Shown: in pieces, positions 27,667 to 36,800 of the stretch
Position numbering within the stretch: the stretch's first letter is position 1
Layout: the number at the start of each line of letters is the position of its first letter
NCBI RefSeq assembly: GCF_000755245.1
Contig: NZ_BBMP01000007.1
Coordinates: 62,001 to 126,000 of the forward strand
Direction: 5' to 3'
Length of the DNA: 64,000 bases
Source: Halococcus sediminicola
Lineage (GTDB): Archaea > Halobacteriota > Halobacteria > Halobacteriales > Halococcaceae
The notes under the pieces: generated by a model
Told to the model about the DNA's origin: nothing
What the model saw: only the letters and a program-made list of their open reading frames with translations
Database searches by the model: none
Program-made: the position numbers and the translations under genes

Positions 27667-28538
27667 GGCTTCCGGTGTTCGATGTGGCCGTGAAGCAGCG
27701 CGAGTTCGTCGAGGCCCATCGGGAGTCGCCCCTCGATCTTCTGCTGGATTTCGCGCGCTTCGAGCGCCCCATCGATGCCCGACTCGACCGCCTCGACGTC
27801 GAGCACGGCGGTCGTCATCCCCATCAGGAGGTGGTCGCGGGTCTCCATGACGATGACGTCGGCGTCGGGTTCGTCCGGGTTGAGCGCGAGAATCGCGGCG
27901 GCGTCGTCGAGCATGAGGGGTGGCGAATCGCCGTTCGCGAGCGCTTCGACGTTCTCGACGCCCGTCTCCTCCCGGACCCTCTCGACGCCGTGGCTCTCGA
28001 CGACCGCACGGAGTCGTTCGTCGTAGCGCGCGCGCAACTCGTCGGGCGCGAGGTTGCCCGCCTCGTCGATGTCGTGGAGCATGGGTTCGGTAGCTACCGC
28101 CGACGTAAGTGCATTGAGTTCACATCCGGCGGCGAACGCTCCGTACCCGTTTCGAGTGAGCGCTTCAGCCAGTCCCGTCACGGTAGCGAGTTTACCCACC
28201 CGTCCGCCGCGGGCGAGCGCTGCGCGGGCGGCCCCGAGCGGCTCCCGATACGCCCGTCGCGCCAGCGCCCAGTCGTACTCACCCACGAGCGTGGTGAATC
28301 GGGCCGCGGCCACGAGGATACCGACGGTTCCCTTCTTCAGACGGTGCTCGCCACCTTCTCGATAGGTTTCGATTCCGGTGATGGAGCCGTCGAGCGCCGC
28401 GATGGCGGTCGCCAGACAGGCCCGGTTCGTCACGATCCGGCCGCGCCTGGCGCAGTCGGTCGCGTCGATGCGAAGACGACTGCCCTCGACGTGTGGCTCG
28501 CAGCCACAGTACGTGCCTACTCGATTCGTCGGCCCCAC
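27663..28538 (-). CDS. Conserved haloarchaeal hypothetical protein
   Basis: Predicted 291-residue soluble protein that I cannot place in a functional family. The N-terminus has three cysteines (C11, C13, C29) in a short beta-rich stretch. The rest is mainly helical, with LKKGTVGILVAAARFTTLVGEYDWALARRAYREP as the best-defined block and an acidic C-terminal half. The start is a GTG at 28538. It is translationally coupled (4-base overlap) to the YeeZ-like epimerase, so a shared pathway is likely, but none can be named. Confidence 0.65.
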   Translation of the reverse strand: MGPTNRVGTYCGCEPHVEGSRLRIDATDCARRGRIVTNRACLATAIAALDGSITGIETYREGGEHRLKKGTVGILVAAARFTTLVGEYDWALARRAYREPLGAARAALARGGRVGKLATVTGLAEALTRNGYGAFAAGCELNALTSAVATEPMLHDIDEAGNLAPDELRARYDERLRAVVESHGVERVREETGVENVEALANGDSPPLMLDDAAAILALNPDEPDADVIVMETRDHLLMGMTTAVLDVEAVESGIDGALEAREIQQKIEGRLPMGLDELALLHGHIEHRKP

Positions 28539-28580
28539 GTCGCCGACTGGTCGCGGCTTCGGGTTTGAATCCTTGGACGA

Positions 28581-28925
28581 CTACTGGTAGGCCAACTGCA
28601 TGATCCACTGCGAGAAGGCGTCGCTTTCGGGTTCGACGTCCTCCTCGCCGACCAGCGGCGAGAGGTTGTTGCCGGCCATCAAGAGTGAAAAGTCGAGATC
28701 GCGCGCCGCCGGCGCGATGTAGTAGGTGTTGTGGCCCTCGTAGACGGTGTCCTCGCGCTCGACGAGCCCGCGCTCTTCGAGGCGCTCGGCGATGCGACTG
28801 CCCGTGCGCGAGTCCACGTCGAGTTCCTTCCAGAAGTCGCTCTGGTGGATTCCTCCTGTCGAGCGGACGAGTTCGAGAGCGGCGCGCTCGTCTTCGGAGA
28901 GGTCGGCTTCGGCGGTCGTGCTCAT
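28581..28925 (-). CDS. Winged-helix transcriptional regulator
   Basis: Predicted 114-residue protein with a MarR/Lrp-like winged helix: SEDERAALELVRSTGGIHQSDFWKELDVDSRTGSRIAERLEERGLV covers residues about 10-55. A wing (EDTVYEGHNTYYI) and an acidic C-terminal tail follow. No ligand domain is present. It lies 43 bases upstream of the coupled hypothetical-epimerase pair, on the same strand, so it may be the first gene of that operon. Conserved in haloarchaea; targets unknown. Confidence 0.8.
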   Translation of the reverse strand: MSTTAEADLSEDERAALELVRSTGGIHQSDFWKELDVDSRTGSRIAERLEERGLVEREDTVYEGHNTYYIAPAARDLDFSLLMAGNNLSPLVGEEDVEPESDAFSQWIMQLAYQ

Positions 28926-28949
28926 ACCCGAGCCACGCCGCCGGACGGG

Positions 28950-29699
28950 TTAAATCCGGCGTTCGACCGGTTCGAACGGCGTCCGACAGGGTGGTCCATC
29001 CGCGAAGTCGTATGTTCCAGTTCCATTGCCATCGATACTGACGAGCGACGACGAGCGTGTGCCGAAGCCGAACTCCTCGTGGTGGACACAGACCCCGTAC
29101 TCGTGATCGCCGAGAACCTCTGCCGCGCGGTCGAGCCACTCGTCGCTCCCCTCACCCGGTTCCGGCTGGAGTGCTTCGCGCACCGCTCTTCCATTGGCGG
29201 CCTGTCGCTCGCCGCGCTCGGGCCACGATTCCGGAATATCGACGTCGCCGATTGCGCCGGTGTTCATCACGACGTGGACGCCGGGGTCGAGGTTGCGAAC
29301 CCGTAACTGTCCATCCCATTCGAGGAGAATCGCCGCCCGCTCGTCGGCCACCACGAGGTTGAACCCCTCGTACTCGTCCGCCTCGACCGCGCGCTCTACG
29401 TGACGAGCCGCCACCTCCGCCGACTCGGCTTCGAGCGCGTCCCTGACGAGCAGTCCGCGCGAGCGCTCGCCCGCCAGTTCCCGGTCGGTCCAGCGGTTCG
29501 TGACCGCGGCGAAGAGTCCGAATTCGTTGTAGCCGATCCACGTGCCGCCGGCCTCGGCGTCGCTCGGGGCGATGATTTCCGGGTGTTCCGAGAGCAGTCC
29601 CGGCGGGTTCGATTCGCGCTCCAGGGATTCGTCCCGGTTGGCCGCGACCGCTACTGGACGATCCGGAAAAACCTGCCACGCGAGCACGAGAGTGCACAT
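28950..29699 (-). CDS. NRDE/TANGO2 family protein
   Basis: Predicted 249-residue protein of the NRDE (TANGO2) family. It has the N-terminal MCTLVLAW with Cys2, which may become an N-terminal nucleophile, and the namesake AANRDE motif (residues 18-23), then GGTWIGYNEFGLFAAVTNR. Eukaryotic TANGO2 is linked to haem/lipid handling; the archaeal role is unknown. It is the first of a run of same-strand genes, and an interspersed repeat lies directly upstream. Confidence 0.85.
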   Translation of the reverse strand: MCTLVLAWQVFPDRPVAVAANRDESLERESNPPGLLSEHPEIIAPSDAEAGGTWIGYNEFGLFAAVTNRWTDRELAGERSRGLLVRDALEAESAEVAARHVERAVEADEYEGFNLVVADERAAILLEWDGQLRVRNLDPGVHVVMNTGAIGDVDIPESWPERGERQAANGRAVREALQPEPGEGSDEWLDRAAEVLGDHEYGVCVHHEEFGFGTRSSSLVSIDGNGTGTYDFADGPPCRTPFEPVERRI

Positions 29700-29729
29700 G
29701 ATTCGAGGGAGGGGACGCGGAGCCTAAAC

Positions 29730-29990
29730 GCCGTGGGTTGGGGGCGGTGCCGTGGCGATCCGGTAATCGGGCGGAGCGGTCGGGTGTGGTGGCGCGGCGG
29801 CGCGCGAGGGATGACTGGGCCGAGCGCAGCGAGGCGAAGGAATCAGCTGGGGCCCGTGGGCGGTGCGGTAGCGGGAAGTCAGGTATCGTACCGCGAACGA
29901 GCGTAGCGAGTGAGCGGCTCTTTTTAGACCAGGTTTTTGCGAGGAGCGGTGCGCTTCGCGCACCCGACGAGGAAAAAAGTGGTCCAGACG
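29730..29990 (+). repeat. Interspersed repeat copy A
   Basis: This non-coding stretch before the epimerase gene belongs to a dispersed family (copies also at 34121-34436, 43788-44085, 58927-59256 and a partial one at 47220-47345). Its right part has a T-run motif (ctctttttagaccagg, then tttttgcgaggagcgg), a palindromic gcgcttcgcgc, acccgacgagg and a closing A-run (gaaaaaagtgg), in the same order as the other copies. Its left part, a GC tract with gagcgcagcgagg-type words, is more divergent. I see no gene in it. Confidence 0.7.
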
Positions 29991-30020
29991 ACTTTTCTCC
30001 CGGTGGCGAGTCTCCGAAGT

Positions 30021-30995
30021 ATGGACGCACTCGTCATCGGCGGGACACGGTTCATCGGCCGCCACACCGTCGCCGAGCTGCTCGCCCACGACTACGCGGT
30101 CACGGTGTTCAACCGGGGCAACCACGGCAACCCCTTCGAGAACGATGTCGAGCACATCGAGGGCGATCGAACCGATCGGGAGGACCTCGCACGCGCCGCC
30201 GAGCGCAACCCCGACGTCATCATCGACTGCGTGGCTTACCATCCTGAGGAGGTCCGGACGGCCATCGAGCTGTTCGACGGGAGCCGCTACGTCGTGATTT
30301 CGAGCGGTGCGGCCTACGGAGCCGAAGAAATCCCGAAACGTGAGAGCGAGACTGCTCTCCACGAGTGTACCGCCGAGCAGGCGACCGACGATTCGTGGGA
30401 AACCTACGGACCCAGAAAGGCGGAAATCGACCGGGTAGTGAGCGACGCTGCCGCCGATGGCGCTGCGGCGACGAGCGTGCGCCCGCCGGTGGTCTACGGC
30501 CCGCACGACTACACCGAGCGCTTCGATTACTGGCTCGACAGGGTTCGCAATCACGACCGCGTGGTGGTGCCCGGCGACGGCGACTGTCTGCGCCACCTCG
30601 TCTTCGTCGAGGACGTCGCCCGTGCGCTCCGGGTCGTGGCCGAGGAGGGTAGTTCGGGAGCAGCGTACAACGTCGGCGACCGTCGGCTGCCGATTCTCTC
30701 GGAATGGGTCGAACTCGTGGCCGACGCGCTCGACACCGAGGTGGAAATCGTGACCGCCAACGAGCGCGAACTCGCCGTCGCCGACCTCGAACCCGACGAT
30801 TTCCCGCTGTATCGCTCGTACCCACACGTGCTCGACACGAACCGACTCTCGGCACTCGGCTGGGAGGCGACGCCGATCGAGGACGCACTCGCGCACACAG
30901 TCGAGGACCACCGCGCGAGCGAGCGCACCGGCCGCGAGAACGGTCCCGACCGCGGGGCCGAAGAGCGCGTGCTCGCGGTGCTCGACACGCTCTGA
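30021..30995 (+). CDS. NAD-dependent epimerase/dehydratase family protein
   Basis: Predicted 324-residue atypical/extended SDR with the N-terminal motif VIGGTRFIGRHTV (about 5-17) and a basic RG in FNRG for NADP or NAD recognition. The SSGAAYG strand and YGPRKAEID (catalytic Tyr and Lys of a YxxxK-like site) follow, then RPPVVYGPHDYTER. Such proteins act on sugar nucleotides or are RNA-binding CSP41-like paralogues; the substrate is not determinable. The ATG at 30021 begins immediately before the Rossmann motif. The next gene, egsA, starts 46 bases later on the same strand. Confidence 0.85.
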   Translation: MDALVIGGTRFIGRHTVAELLAHDYAVTVFNRGNHGNPFENDVEHIEGDRTDREDLARAAERNPDVIIDCVAYHPEEVRTAIELFDGSRYVVISSGAAYGAEEIPKRESETALHECTAEQATDDSWETYGPRKAEIDRVVSDAAADGAAATSVRPPVVYGPHDYTERFDYWLDRVRNHDRVVVPGDGDCLRHLVFVEDVARALRVVAEEGSSGAAYNVGDRRLPILSEWVELVADALDTEVEIVTANERELAVADLEPDDFPLYRSYPHVLDTNRLSALGWEATPIEDALAHTVEDHRASERTGRENGPDRGAEERVLAVLDTL

Positions 30996-31040
30996 GAGCG
31001 GAGGGCAAACGGTTTGCCCTCCGGGTTGCGAAAGGGAGCC

Positions 31041-32108
31041 ATGTTCGACAAGACCACGTGGATTCGCCTGCCGCGCAACGTCGTGGTCGGTCATGGCGTA
31101 CTCTCTCGAACCACCGACGCCATCGCCGAACTCCATTTGGCCGGTCGCCCGCTCGTCGTGACCAGCCCTACGGCCCGCGAGGTCGCCGGCGAGCGCGTCG
31201 TCGCGGATTTCGCCGACGAGGGCACCGAACCGGCGACGGTCGTCGTCGAGCAGGCGAGTTTCGGAGCCGTCGAGCGCGTCATCGAGACCGCCCGCGAGGC
31301 GGCAGCGGGCTTTTTAGTTGGGGTGGGCGGCGGCAAACCCATCGACATCGCCAAGATGGCCAGCGACACGCTCGACGTGGGTTTCGTCTCGGTTCCCACC
31401 GCGGCGAGCCACGACGGCATCGTTTCCGGGCGCGGGTCGGTCCCCGAGGGCGATTCGCGCCACTCGGTTGCCGCCGAACCTCCCTTGGCTGTGGTCGCCG
31501 ATACCGAAATCATCGCCGACGCACCGTGGGAACTCACGACCGCCGGCTGTGCGGACATCATCTCGAACTACACCGCAGTACGTGACTGGCAACTCGCCCA
31601 CCGACTCCAGAACGTGGAATACTCGGAGTACGCGGGCGCGCTCAGCCAAATGACCGCCGAGATGCTCGTCGACAACGCCGACTCCATCAAACGAGGATTG
31701 GAGGAGTCGGCGTGGGTCGTCGTCAAGGCACTCGTCTCCTCGGGGGTGGCGATGTCCATCGCCGGCTCCTCGCGGCCGGCCAGCGGGGCCGAACACCTTT
31801 TTTCCCACCAACTCGACCGCATCGCGCCCGGCGCTGCGCTGCACGGCCATCAGGTGGGTGTGGGATCGATCCTGACCGAATACCTCCACAGCGGCGCGGC
31901 GGGCAGATGGACGAACATCCGCGACGCGCTCGCCCAACTCGGCGCGCCGACGACCGCCGCCGGACTCGGCCTCGACGACGAATCCATCGTCGAGGCGCTC
32001 ACGAGCGCCCACGCGATCCGTGACCGCTACACCATCCTCGGCAACGGGATGAACGAGAGCGCCGCCCGCGAGGTCGCCACGGCGACCGGCGTCATCGAGC
32101 AGGCCTAG
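31041..32108 (+). CDS. egsA: sn-Glycerol-1-phosphate dehydrogenase
   Basis: Predicted 355-residue Zn-dependent dehydrogenase that reduces dihydroxyacetone phosphate to sn-glycerol-1-phosphate, which sets the stereochemistry of archaeal membrane lipids. It has the NAD(P)-binding VGVGGGKPIDIAK (about 93-105) and VPTAASHDGI (118-127). The zinc ligands are Asp172 in GCADIISNY and the histidines of EHLFSHQLD and LHGHQVGVG. The length matches archaeal orthologues. The ATG at 31041 (MFDKTTWIRLP) is standard; it probably shares a transcript with the preceding epimerase. Confidence 0.95.
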   Translation: MFDKTTWIRLPRNVVVGHGVLSRTTDAIAELHLAGRPLVVTSPTAREVAGERVVADFADEGTEPATVVVEQASFGAVERVIETAREAAAGFLVGVGGGKPIDIAKMASDTLDVGFVSVPTAASHDGIVSGRGSVPEGDSRHSVAAEPPLAVVADTEIIADAPWELTTAGCADIISNYTAVRDWQLAHRLQNVEYSEYAGALSQMTAEMLVDNADSIKRGLEESAWVVVKALVSSGVAMSIAGSSRPASGAEHLFSHQLDRIAPGAALHGHQVGVGSILTEYLHSGAAGRWTNIRDALAQLGAPTTAAGLGLDDESIVEALTSAHAIRDRYTILGNGMNESAAREVATATGVIEQA

Positions 32109-32127
32109 TGGTGTCCCTTCGAGAGCG

Positions 32128-34083
32128 CTAATCGTCGGCCGCCGCTTGCTTCGTGGCGTAGATGCGGTCTATCTGATCGGCGAAGCGAGTTCTGATGTTG
32201 CGGCGCTTTTTCTTCAGTGACGGCGTGAGCAGGTCGTTTTCGGGCGTCCACTCGGTCGGAACGAGTTCGAAGCGCTTGATGCGCTCGTGGGGTTCCACCT
32301 CGTCGTTGACGTTCTCGACGTGCGCTTCGACCCACGCGCGGGCGTGCTCGTCGCGGCAGACCGCCGCGCGGTCGCTCGGCAGTTCGACGTTCTTCCGGGC
32401 GGCCCACGCGCGCAGTTTCTCGAAGTTCGGGACCAGCAGGGCGCTCACGAACTTCTCGTCGTCGCCGAGCACCATCGCCTGCACGACCCGTTCGGAGGTG
32501 GCGAAGGCGCTCTCGATGGGACCGGGCGCGACGTTCCTGCCCGTGGTGAGCACCAGCAACTGCTTCAGCCGCTCGTGATAGACGAGATAGCCATCCGAAT
32601 CGCGCTCGACGATGTCGCCGGTCCGTAGCCAGCCCGATTCGAAAGCGTCGTCGGTTTCCTCGGGATTGTTCCAGTACCCCGCCGTAACGTTCGGGCCGCG
32701 AACGAGGAGTTCGCCGACATCGCCGCTGTTGCGCTGTTCGACGGGGAGAACTGTGGCATCGAGTTTCGTCTCGACGCCGGTGAGCGGCGGTCCCAACGTC
32801 CCCGGTTTCGGTGCCTCGGGCGGGTTGACCGAGACGACGGGTGCGGCCTCGGTGAGTCCGTAGCCCTCGTAGATGGGAAGGTCCATCCCGTCGAATAGTC
32901 TGGCGAGTTCCGGCGAGAGGCTGCCACCGCCGCTGATGAAAAAGTCGATGTTGCCGCCCATCGCCTCCCTGAGCGTGCTGTAGACCAGTCGATCGGCGAG
33001 CGCGCGCTCGACGCGCAGCGTTCGGCCCGGGTTTTCCCGTTGGCTGCTGCGCTTTGCCGCCCCGACCGCCCGTTCGAAGATACGGCGTTTGATGGCCGAG
33101 TCGGCGTCCTCGCGCATCGAATCGAAGATGCGTTCGTAGATGCGCGGAACGCTGATGGCCGTGGTCGGCTGGGTCGTTTGAATATCGTCGGCCACCGTGT
33201 CGGCGCTCTCGGCGTAGGCGACGGTCGCGCCGCTCGCGAAGAGGAAGAAGTGCCCCGCGAGGCGCTCGAAGACGTGTGCGAGCGGCAGGAACGAAAGCGC
33301 GACCGTCTCGCGGCCGACGGAGGGGAGGTCGGGCGATTTGTCGGGCCGGTCGCCGAAGCGCTTTCTGAGTTGGTTGATGTTCGCCCGGAAGTTGCGGTGG
33401 GTCATCTCGACACCTTTCGGCTTGCCCGTCGTTCCCGAAGTGTAGATGAGACTCGCCAGGTCGTCGGGTGTTCGCTCGCTCAACCAGCCCTCGTAGGCCG
33501 CGCGGTCGAAGGCGCGCTCACCGCGCTCGTAGATGTCGGCAAGCGTGAAAACATCGTCGCGGTCGGTCGGAACGTCGTCCAGCACGACGACGAATTCGAG
33601 GTCGAGCGCGTCCTCGACGTCGAGCACGCGCTCCAGTCGGTCGCGGCTGTCGACGATCACGCCTTTGGCTCCGGGGTCGGCGAGGAGATACTCGACCTGT
33701 CGCGGCGAAGACTCCTTATAAACGGTGGTGACGACCGCACCCGCCGCCAACAGGGCGAAATCGGTCTGTGCCCACTCCATGCGCGACGCCGAGAAGATGC
33801 CTACTCGGTCGTCGCTCTCGACGCCGAGGTCGCGGAAGCCAGCCGCGAGCGAGCGGACGATCGACTGGAACTCTTCGTAGGTGAGCGTGACGTACTCGCC
33901 GTGGTCGGCCTCCCTGACGACGCTGCCGGCGAGCGCGCGCTCGTGGACGCCGCCCTTGTACCGTTGGGCGGGCCGGTCGGCGTTGCGGGTCGCGCTCCGC
34001 TCGAACAGCCGTGGGATGGTGTCGGTACCGATTACCTCGTCGGTGTGGTCGCGCTCGGCCGCGCGCCAATCCCCGTCGGTCAT
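32128..34083 (-). CDS. Long-chain acyl-CoA synthetase (AMP-forming)
   Basis: Predicted 651-residue ANL-superfamily ligase that activates a fatty or other carboxylic acid to its CoA thioester via an acyl-adenylate. It has the P-loop-like LIYTSGTTGKPKGVEMTH, the YEGYGLTEAAPV motif, the hinge-region GWLRTGDI, and a basic C-terminal TPSLKKKRRNI, where the catalytic lysine of the C-terminal domain lies. The size fits the long-chain FadD/ACSL branch. The start at 34083 is chosen over 34098 as standard MTDGDW. It converges on egsA and could feed the beta-oxidation genes at 40-44 kb. Confidence 0.92.
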   Translation of the reverse strand: MTDGDWRAAERDHTDEVIGTDTIPRLFERSATRNADRPAQRYKGGVHERALAGSVVREADHGEYVTLTYEEFQSIVRSLAAGFRDLGVESDDRVGIFSASRMEWAQTDFALLAAGAVVTTVYKESSPRQVEYLLADPGAKGVIVDSRDRLERVLDVEDALDLEFVVVLDDVPTDRDDVFTLADIYERGERAFDRAAYEGWLSERTPDDLASLIYTSGTTGKPKGVEMTHRNFRANINQLRKRFGDRPDKSPDLPSVGRETVALSFLPLAHVFERLAGHFFLFASGATVAYAESADTVADDIQTTQPTTAISVPRIYERIFDSMREDADSAIKRRIFERAVGAAKRSSQRENPGRTLRVERALADRLVYSTLREAMGGNIDFFISGGGSLSPELARLFDGMDLPIYEGYGLTEAAPVVSVNPPEAPKPGTLGPPLTGVETKLDATVLPVEQRNSGDVGELLVRGPNVTAGYWNNPEETDDAFESGWLRTGDIVERDSDGYLVYHERLKQLLVLTTGRNVAPGPIESAFATSERVVQAMVLGDDEKFVSALLVPNFEKLRAWAARKNVELPSDRAAVCRDEHARAWVEAHVENVNDEVEPHERIKRFELVPTEWTPENDLLTPSLKKKRRNIRTRFADQIDRIYATKQAAADD

Positions 34084-34120
34084 GCTTGCCGATATCACGC
34101 GGGGACCATAGGTATTGGCC

Positions 34121-34436
34121 CGGGTTTGTGTGGTGCGGTTTGGGTTGCGGTGGCGGCCGCGGTGCGGTGGCGGTGTGGTTGCGGCGGCCGCGTGGGGCTG
34201 CGGTGCCGCGGCGGTTCCTGGCGGATGAAGGGTAAGGCACGATCGGAGGGAGTGCCGAGGGCTTCTGCGGTGCCGTGTGGGGCGGTTGCTGTGGCGGAGA
34301 GCAGCCGTGTCCGCGCGAACGAAGTGAGCGCGGTTCGCCGCTCGCGCGGTTTGCGAGCGGAAGTTTTTGGCCCAGATTTTTACAAGGGGTTGAGCGCGCC
34401 GTAGGCGCGCGATTCCTCGCAGTAAAAAGGTGGGTG
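34121..34436 (+). repeat. Interspersed repeat copy B
   Basis: A GC-rich tract of gcggtggcgg words (34121-34215) leads into ggatgaaggg (about 34223), gggcttctgcggtgc, gtgtccgcgcgaacgaagtg and cgctcgcgcggtttgcgagc. Next come gtttttggcccagattttt, the palindrome gcgcgccgtaggcgcgc and agtaaaaaggtggg. From cgctcgcgcgg onward it is almost identical to copy D. It fills the gap between the acyl-CoA synthetase and the ferredoxin gene; the ferredoxin promoter (gtagttaaac, about 34452-34461) lies just after it. Confidence 0.8.
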
Positions 34437-34480
34437 CTTGGAATCAATAGGTAGTTAAACCGGCCTTCCATACGCCGGAC

Positions 34481-35068
34481 ATGGTCGAGGTATTCGGGCT
34501 GTCGATAGGCGTCCTGTTGGTGGTGATGATGGTGGTGTTGCACTTCTCATCGGGCACCGAACGGTCCATCCCCGACGACGTCTCCCAGTCGGTCCTCGAA
34601 CGGCGTGCCGAGAGCGTTCCGGAGACGAACTTCCCCGAGCCGATGAACCGGTCGATCGGCGGTGGGGCGGCCCCGGCCGGCGCAGTCGGTGGCGGCGAGG
34701 GCGGAGCCGAGGGCGAACTCGCCGAGGGTGAGGCGAGCGAGGGCTCGGCAAGCCCGGCCGACATCCCCGACGACGAGGCGGAGGTCTTCGAGATCGAATA
34801 CGAGAAGGAGGGCGAGACGCTCGAAGTGCCCGAAAACCAGACGCTGCTCGAAGCCGGCGAGGAGCAGGGTTGGGACCTGCCCTACGCCTGCCGTGCGGGC
34901 CAGTGTCTGTCCTGTGGCGGCCACGTCGCCGACGGTCCGTCCGAGGACTACCTCACTCACGACGGTCAGGAGATGCTCAGTGAGGACGAACTCGGCGACG
35001 GCTACACGCTGACCTGTGTTGCCTACCCGACCGCCGACCTGACGCTCGAAACGAACGAGACACCCTGA
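34481..35068 (+). CDS. Membrane-anchored 2Fe-2S ferredoxin
   Basis: Predicted 195-residue protein. Residues about 5-22 (FGLSIGVLLVVMMVVLHF) form a single N-terminal membrane helix. A Gly/Ala/Glu-rich acidic linker of about 75 residues follows, then a plant-type 2Fe-2S domain (about 100-193) with ligands C137, C142, C145 and C179 in the CxxxxCxxC...C pattern. Halophilic ferredoxins are usually soluble with an inserted acidic domain, so the tether is notable; it would deliver electrons at the membrane. A TATA-like element about 28 bases upstream suggests a leaderless message. Confidence 0.9.
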   Translation: MVEVFGLSIGVLLVVMMVVLHFSSGTERSIPDDVSQSVLERRAESVPETNFPEPMNRSIGGGAAPAGAVGGGEGGAEGELAEGEASEGSASPADIPDDEAEVFEIEYEKEGETLEVPENQTLLEAGEEQGWDLPYACRAGQCLSCGGHVADGPSEDYLTHDGQEMLSEDELGDGYTLTCVAYPTADLTLETNETP

Positions 35069-35111
35069 CTTTCACAACGCCTAAATCACCGACCTTCCTG
35101 TTCCGCTCTGT

Positions 35112-35184
35112 GGGCGCGTAGCTCAGTGGATAGAGTTCTTGGTTCCGGACCAAGACGTCGCGGGTTCAAATCCCGTCGCGCCCG
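35112..35184 (+). tRNA. tRNA-Arg (anticodon CCG)
   Basis: The 73-base cloverleaf has the acceptor stem GGGCGCG/CGCGCCC (35112-35118 with 35177-35183) and discriminator G at 35184. The anticodon stem is CTTGG/CCAAG with loop TTCCGGA, anticodon CCG at 35145-35147. The T-arm is GCGGG-TTCAAAT-CCCGT. No intron. A TATA-like cctaaatc lies about 28 bases upstream. Confidence 0.95.
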
Positions 35185-35418
35185 TGAGCGAGAAAACGAA
35201 ACATCTCTTCTATCGTCTCGAATCGGTCGACTTCCGGAGACTGTACGAGCGGTGAATCCGAGCGCACAATATTCGGGAGTGAACCGTAGCGACATCTCGA
35301 TCGTTGACCGAACAGTTCAGGAAACGGCCGTGGGGCCTCACGTCAGTTGAGGATGAGGGCCGTCTGACTGCGATGGTTGTGTTCACTCGTGCTTGGAAAT
35401 CCTGTGCAGTGACGCGCG

Positions 35419-36618
35419 CTACGCCGGAGCGGGAGTGTGTTCGGGGTTGGTTGCGGCCGGGCGTTCGGCGGCCCGGACGAGCAGTCCGGTGAGGACGGCC
35501 ACGCTGGCGACGAAAAACAGCGAGCCGATCGACGAGGAGGGATCGCCAAAGAGGAGATAGATCGGCGCACCGGCCGACGGTCCGAGCGTGACGACGGCGA
35601 TCTGTGAGAGCGCCGGCCCACAGCAACAGCACGCCTGTGGGGCGGCGATGCCGGCGATGCCCGCGCCGGTCTGCGAGGTGCCGCCGCTCGATTGATACGC
35701 AAACAGCGCCGCGTTCAGCCCGATGAGCGTGCCGAACAGGGTGACGAGGAGCACCGTCCCGACCGAGATCACCCCGCCGATCGGAACCGCCGGATACCAG
35801 AACTCGACGGCCGGCCACATCACCAGCGGGTCGGCCACCGGCAGCACGGCGACGATCTGTTCCGACAGCGACACGCCGGTGCCGTCGTCGGGAATCAGAT
35901 AGAGCATGCCCGACGAGAACGCGAAGAAGAGCACCGAGAGCGCGCCGACGGCGACCCCGAACCGGCGGGCCGTCCGGTCGGCGAGCAGCCGTCGAATCAG
36001 GCCACCGGCGTCCCGGTAGAGGACGTAGCCGAGCGCGACGACGAGACCGAGCACGACGAGATAGCCCAGCGAGTTCGTCTCGGTGTAGATGCCGAGCGCC
36101 GAAAGACCGGGATAGGCGACCCACGTCCCGAGGAGTACGCCGAGACCGGCGAAACGGGGCCGTCGAGACCAACGGAACTGGCCGACGAGCACGCTTGCGA
36201 GCATGATGCCCACGCCGACGAGCAGCATCAGCGGGGCGTGGATCGCCCGTGGGACGATCGGCTGAGCGGACAGCCACTCGTACGGCGAGAGCTGGACGAT
36301 CCAGATCGCGCCGAACACTCCCATCGCGAGCCCGACGACGGTCCCGTGGAGGCGATAGCGCGTTGCCGCCGGCCGCAAGCGGTGCAGATACTGGCTGGCG
36401 ACGACGATCCCGAGACCGGCGATGAGCGCGACGAGTCCGAACCACTGTTCGAGTTCGAAGCCGTTGACGGAGACCGAGCCACCGTGGGCGGAGGCGACCG
36501 GCATGGAGCCGAGACCGGCGACGAGGAAGACGGCCGTGAGCGCGGTGTGCCCGAGACGCCGGCCCCTAAAGTTGTCGTCCGGCCGATTCGCGGCGGTGCG
36601 GTCCGTACTGGACGTCAT
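35419..36618 (-). CDS. Polytopic membrane protein with Cys4 motif, function unknown
   Basis: Predicted 399-residue protein with an N-terminal signal-like helix ending in ASAHGG and about nine to ten membrane segments. Two features stand out: a His residue just after the first cleavable-looking segment, and ACCCCGP (four consecutive cysteines) before a late helix, followed by GPSAGAPIYLLFGDP. These suggest metal (perhaps copper) or redox involvement, but I recognise no characterised family. The ATG at 36618 (MTSSTDRTA) is chosen; a longer start at 36654 is possible. It is divergent from the dehydratase gene. Confidence 0.7.
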   Translation of the reverse strand: MTSSTDRTAANRPDDNFRGRRLGHTALTAVFLVAGLGSMPVASAHGGSVSVNGFELEQWFGLVALIAGLGIVVASQYLHRLRPAATRYRLHGTVVGLAMGVFGAIWIVQLSPYEWLSAQPIVPRAIHAPLMLLVGVGIMLASVLVGQFRWSRRPRFAGLGVLLGTWVAYPGLSALGIYTETNSLGYLVVLGLVVALGYVLYRDAGGLIRRLLADRTARRFGVAVGALSVLFFAFSSGMLYLIPDDGTGVSLSEQIVAVLPVADPLVMWPAVEFWYPAVPIGGVISVGTVLLVTLFGTLIGLNAALFAYQSSGGTSQTGAGIAGIAAPQACCCCGPALSQIAVVTLGPSAGAPIYLLFGDPSSSIGSLFFVASVAVLTGLLVRAAERPAATNPEHTPAPA

Positions 36619-36800
36619 TGTTCGGGGGTTGTATCGGGCGTCATATACTCCCACCGGTTCGGTGGATGGCCTCGAACGGACACGGTGGACACGATGGACT
36701 CACGTGACGAACGGCATGGCGTCGAAATCACGAGGTGTCGATGACGAAATCACAGCCGTATCAGCCGGACTTTTCTATCGTCGCCGTGTACCGAGCCACC

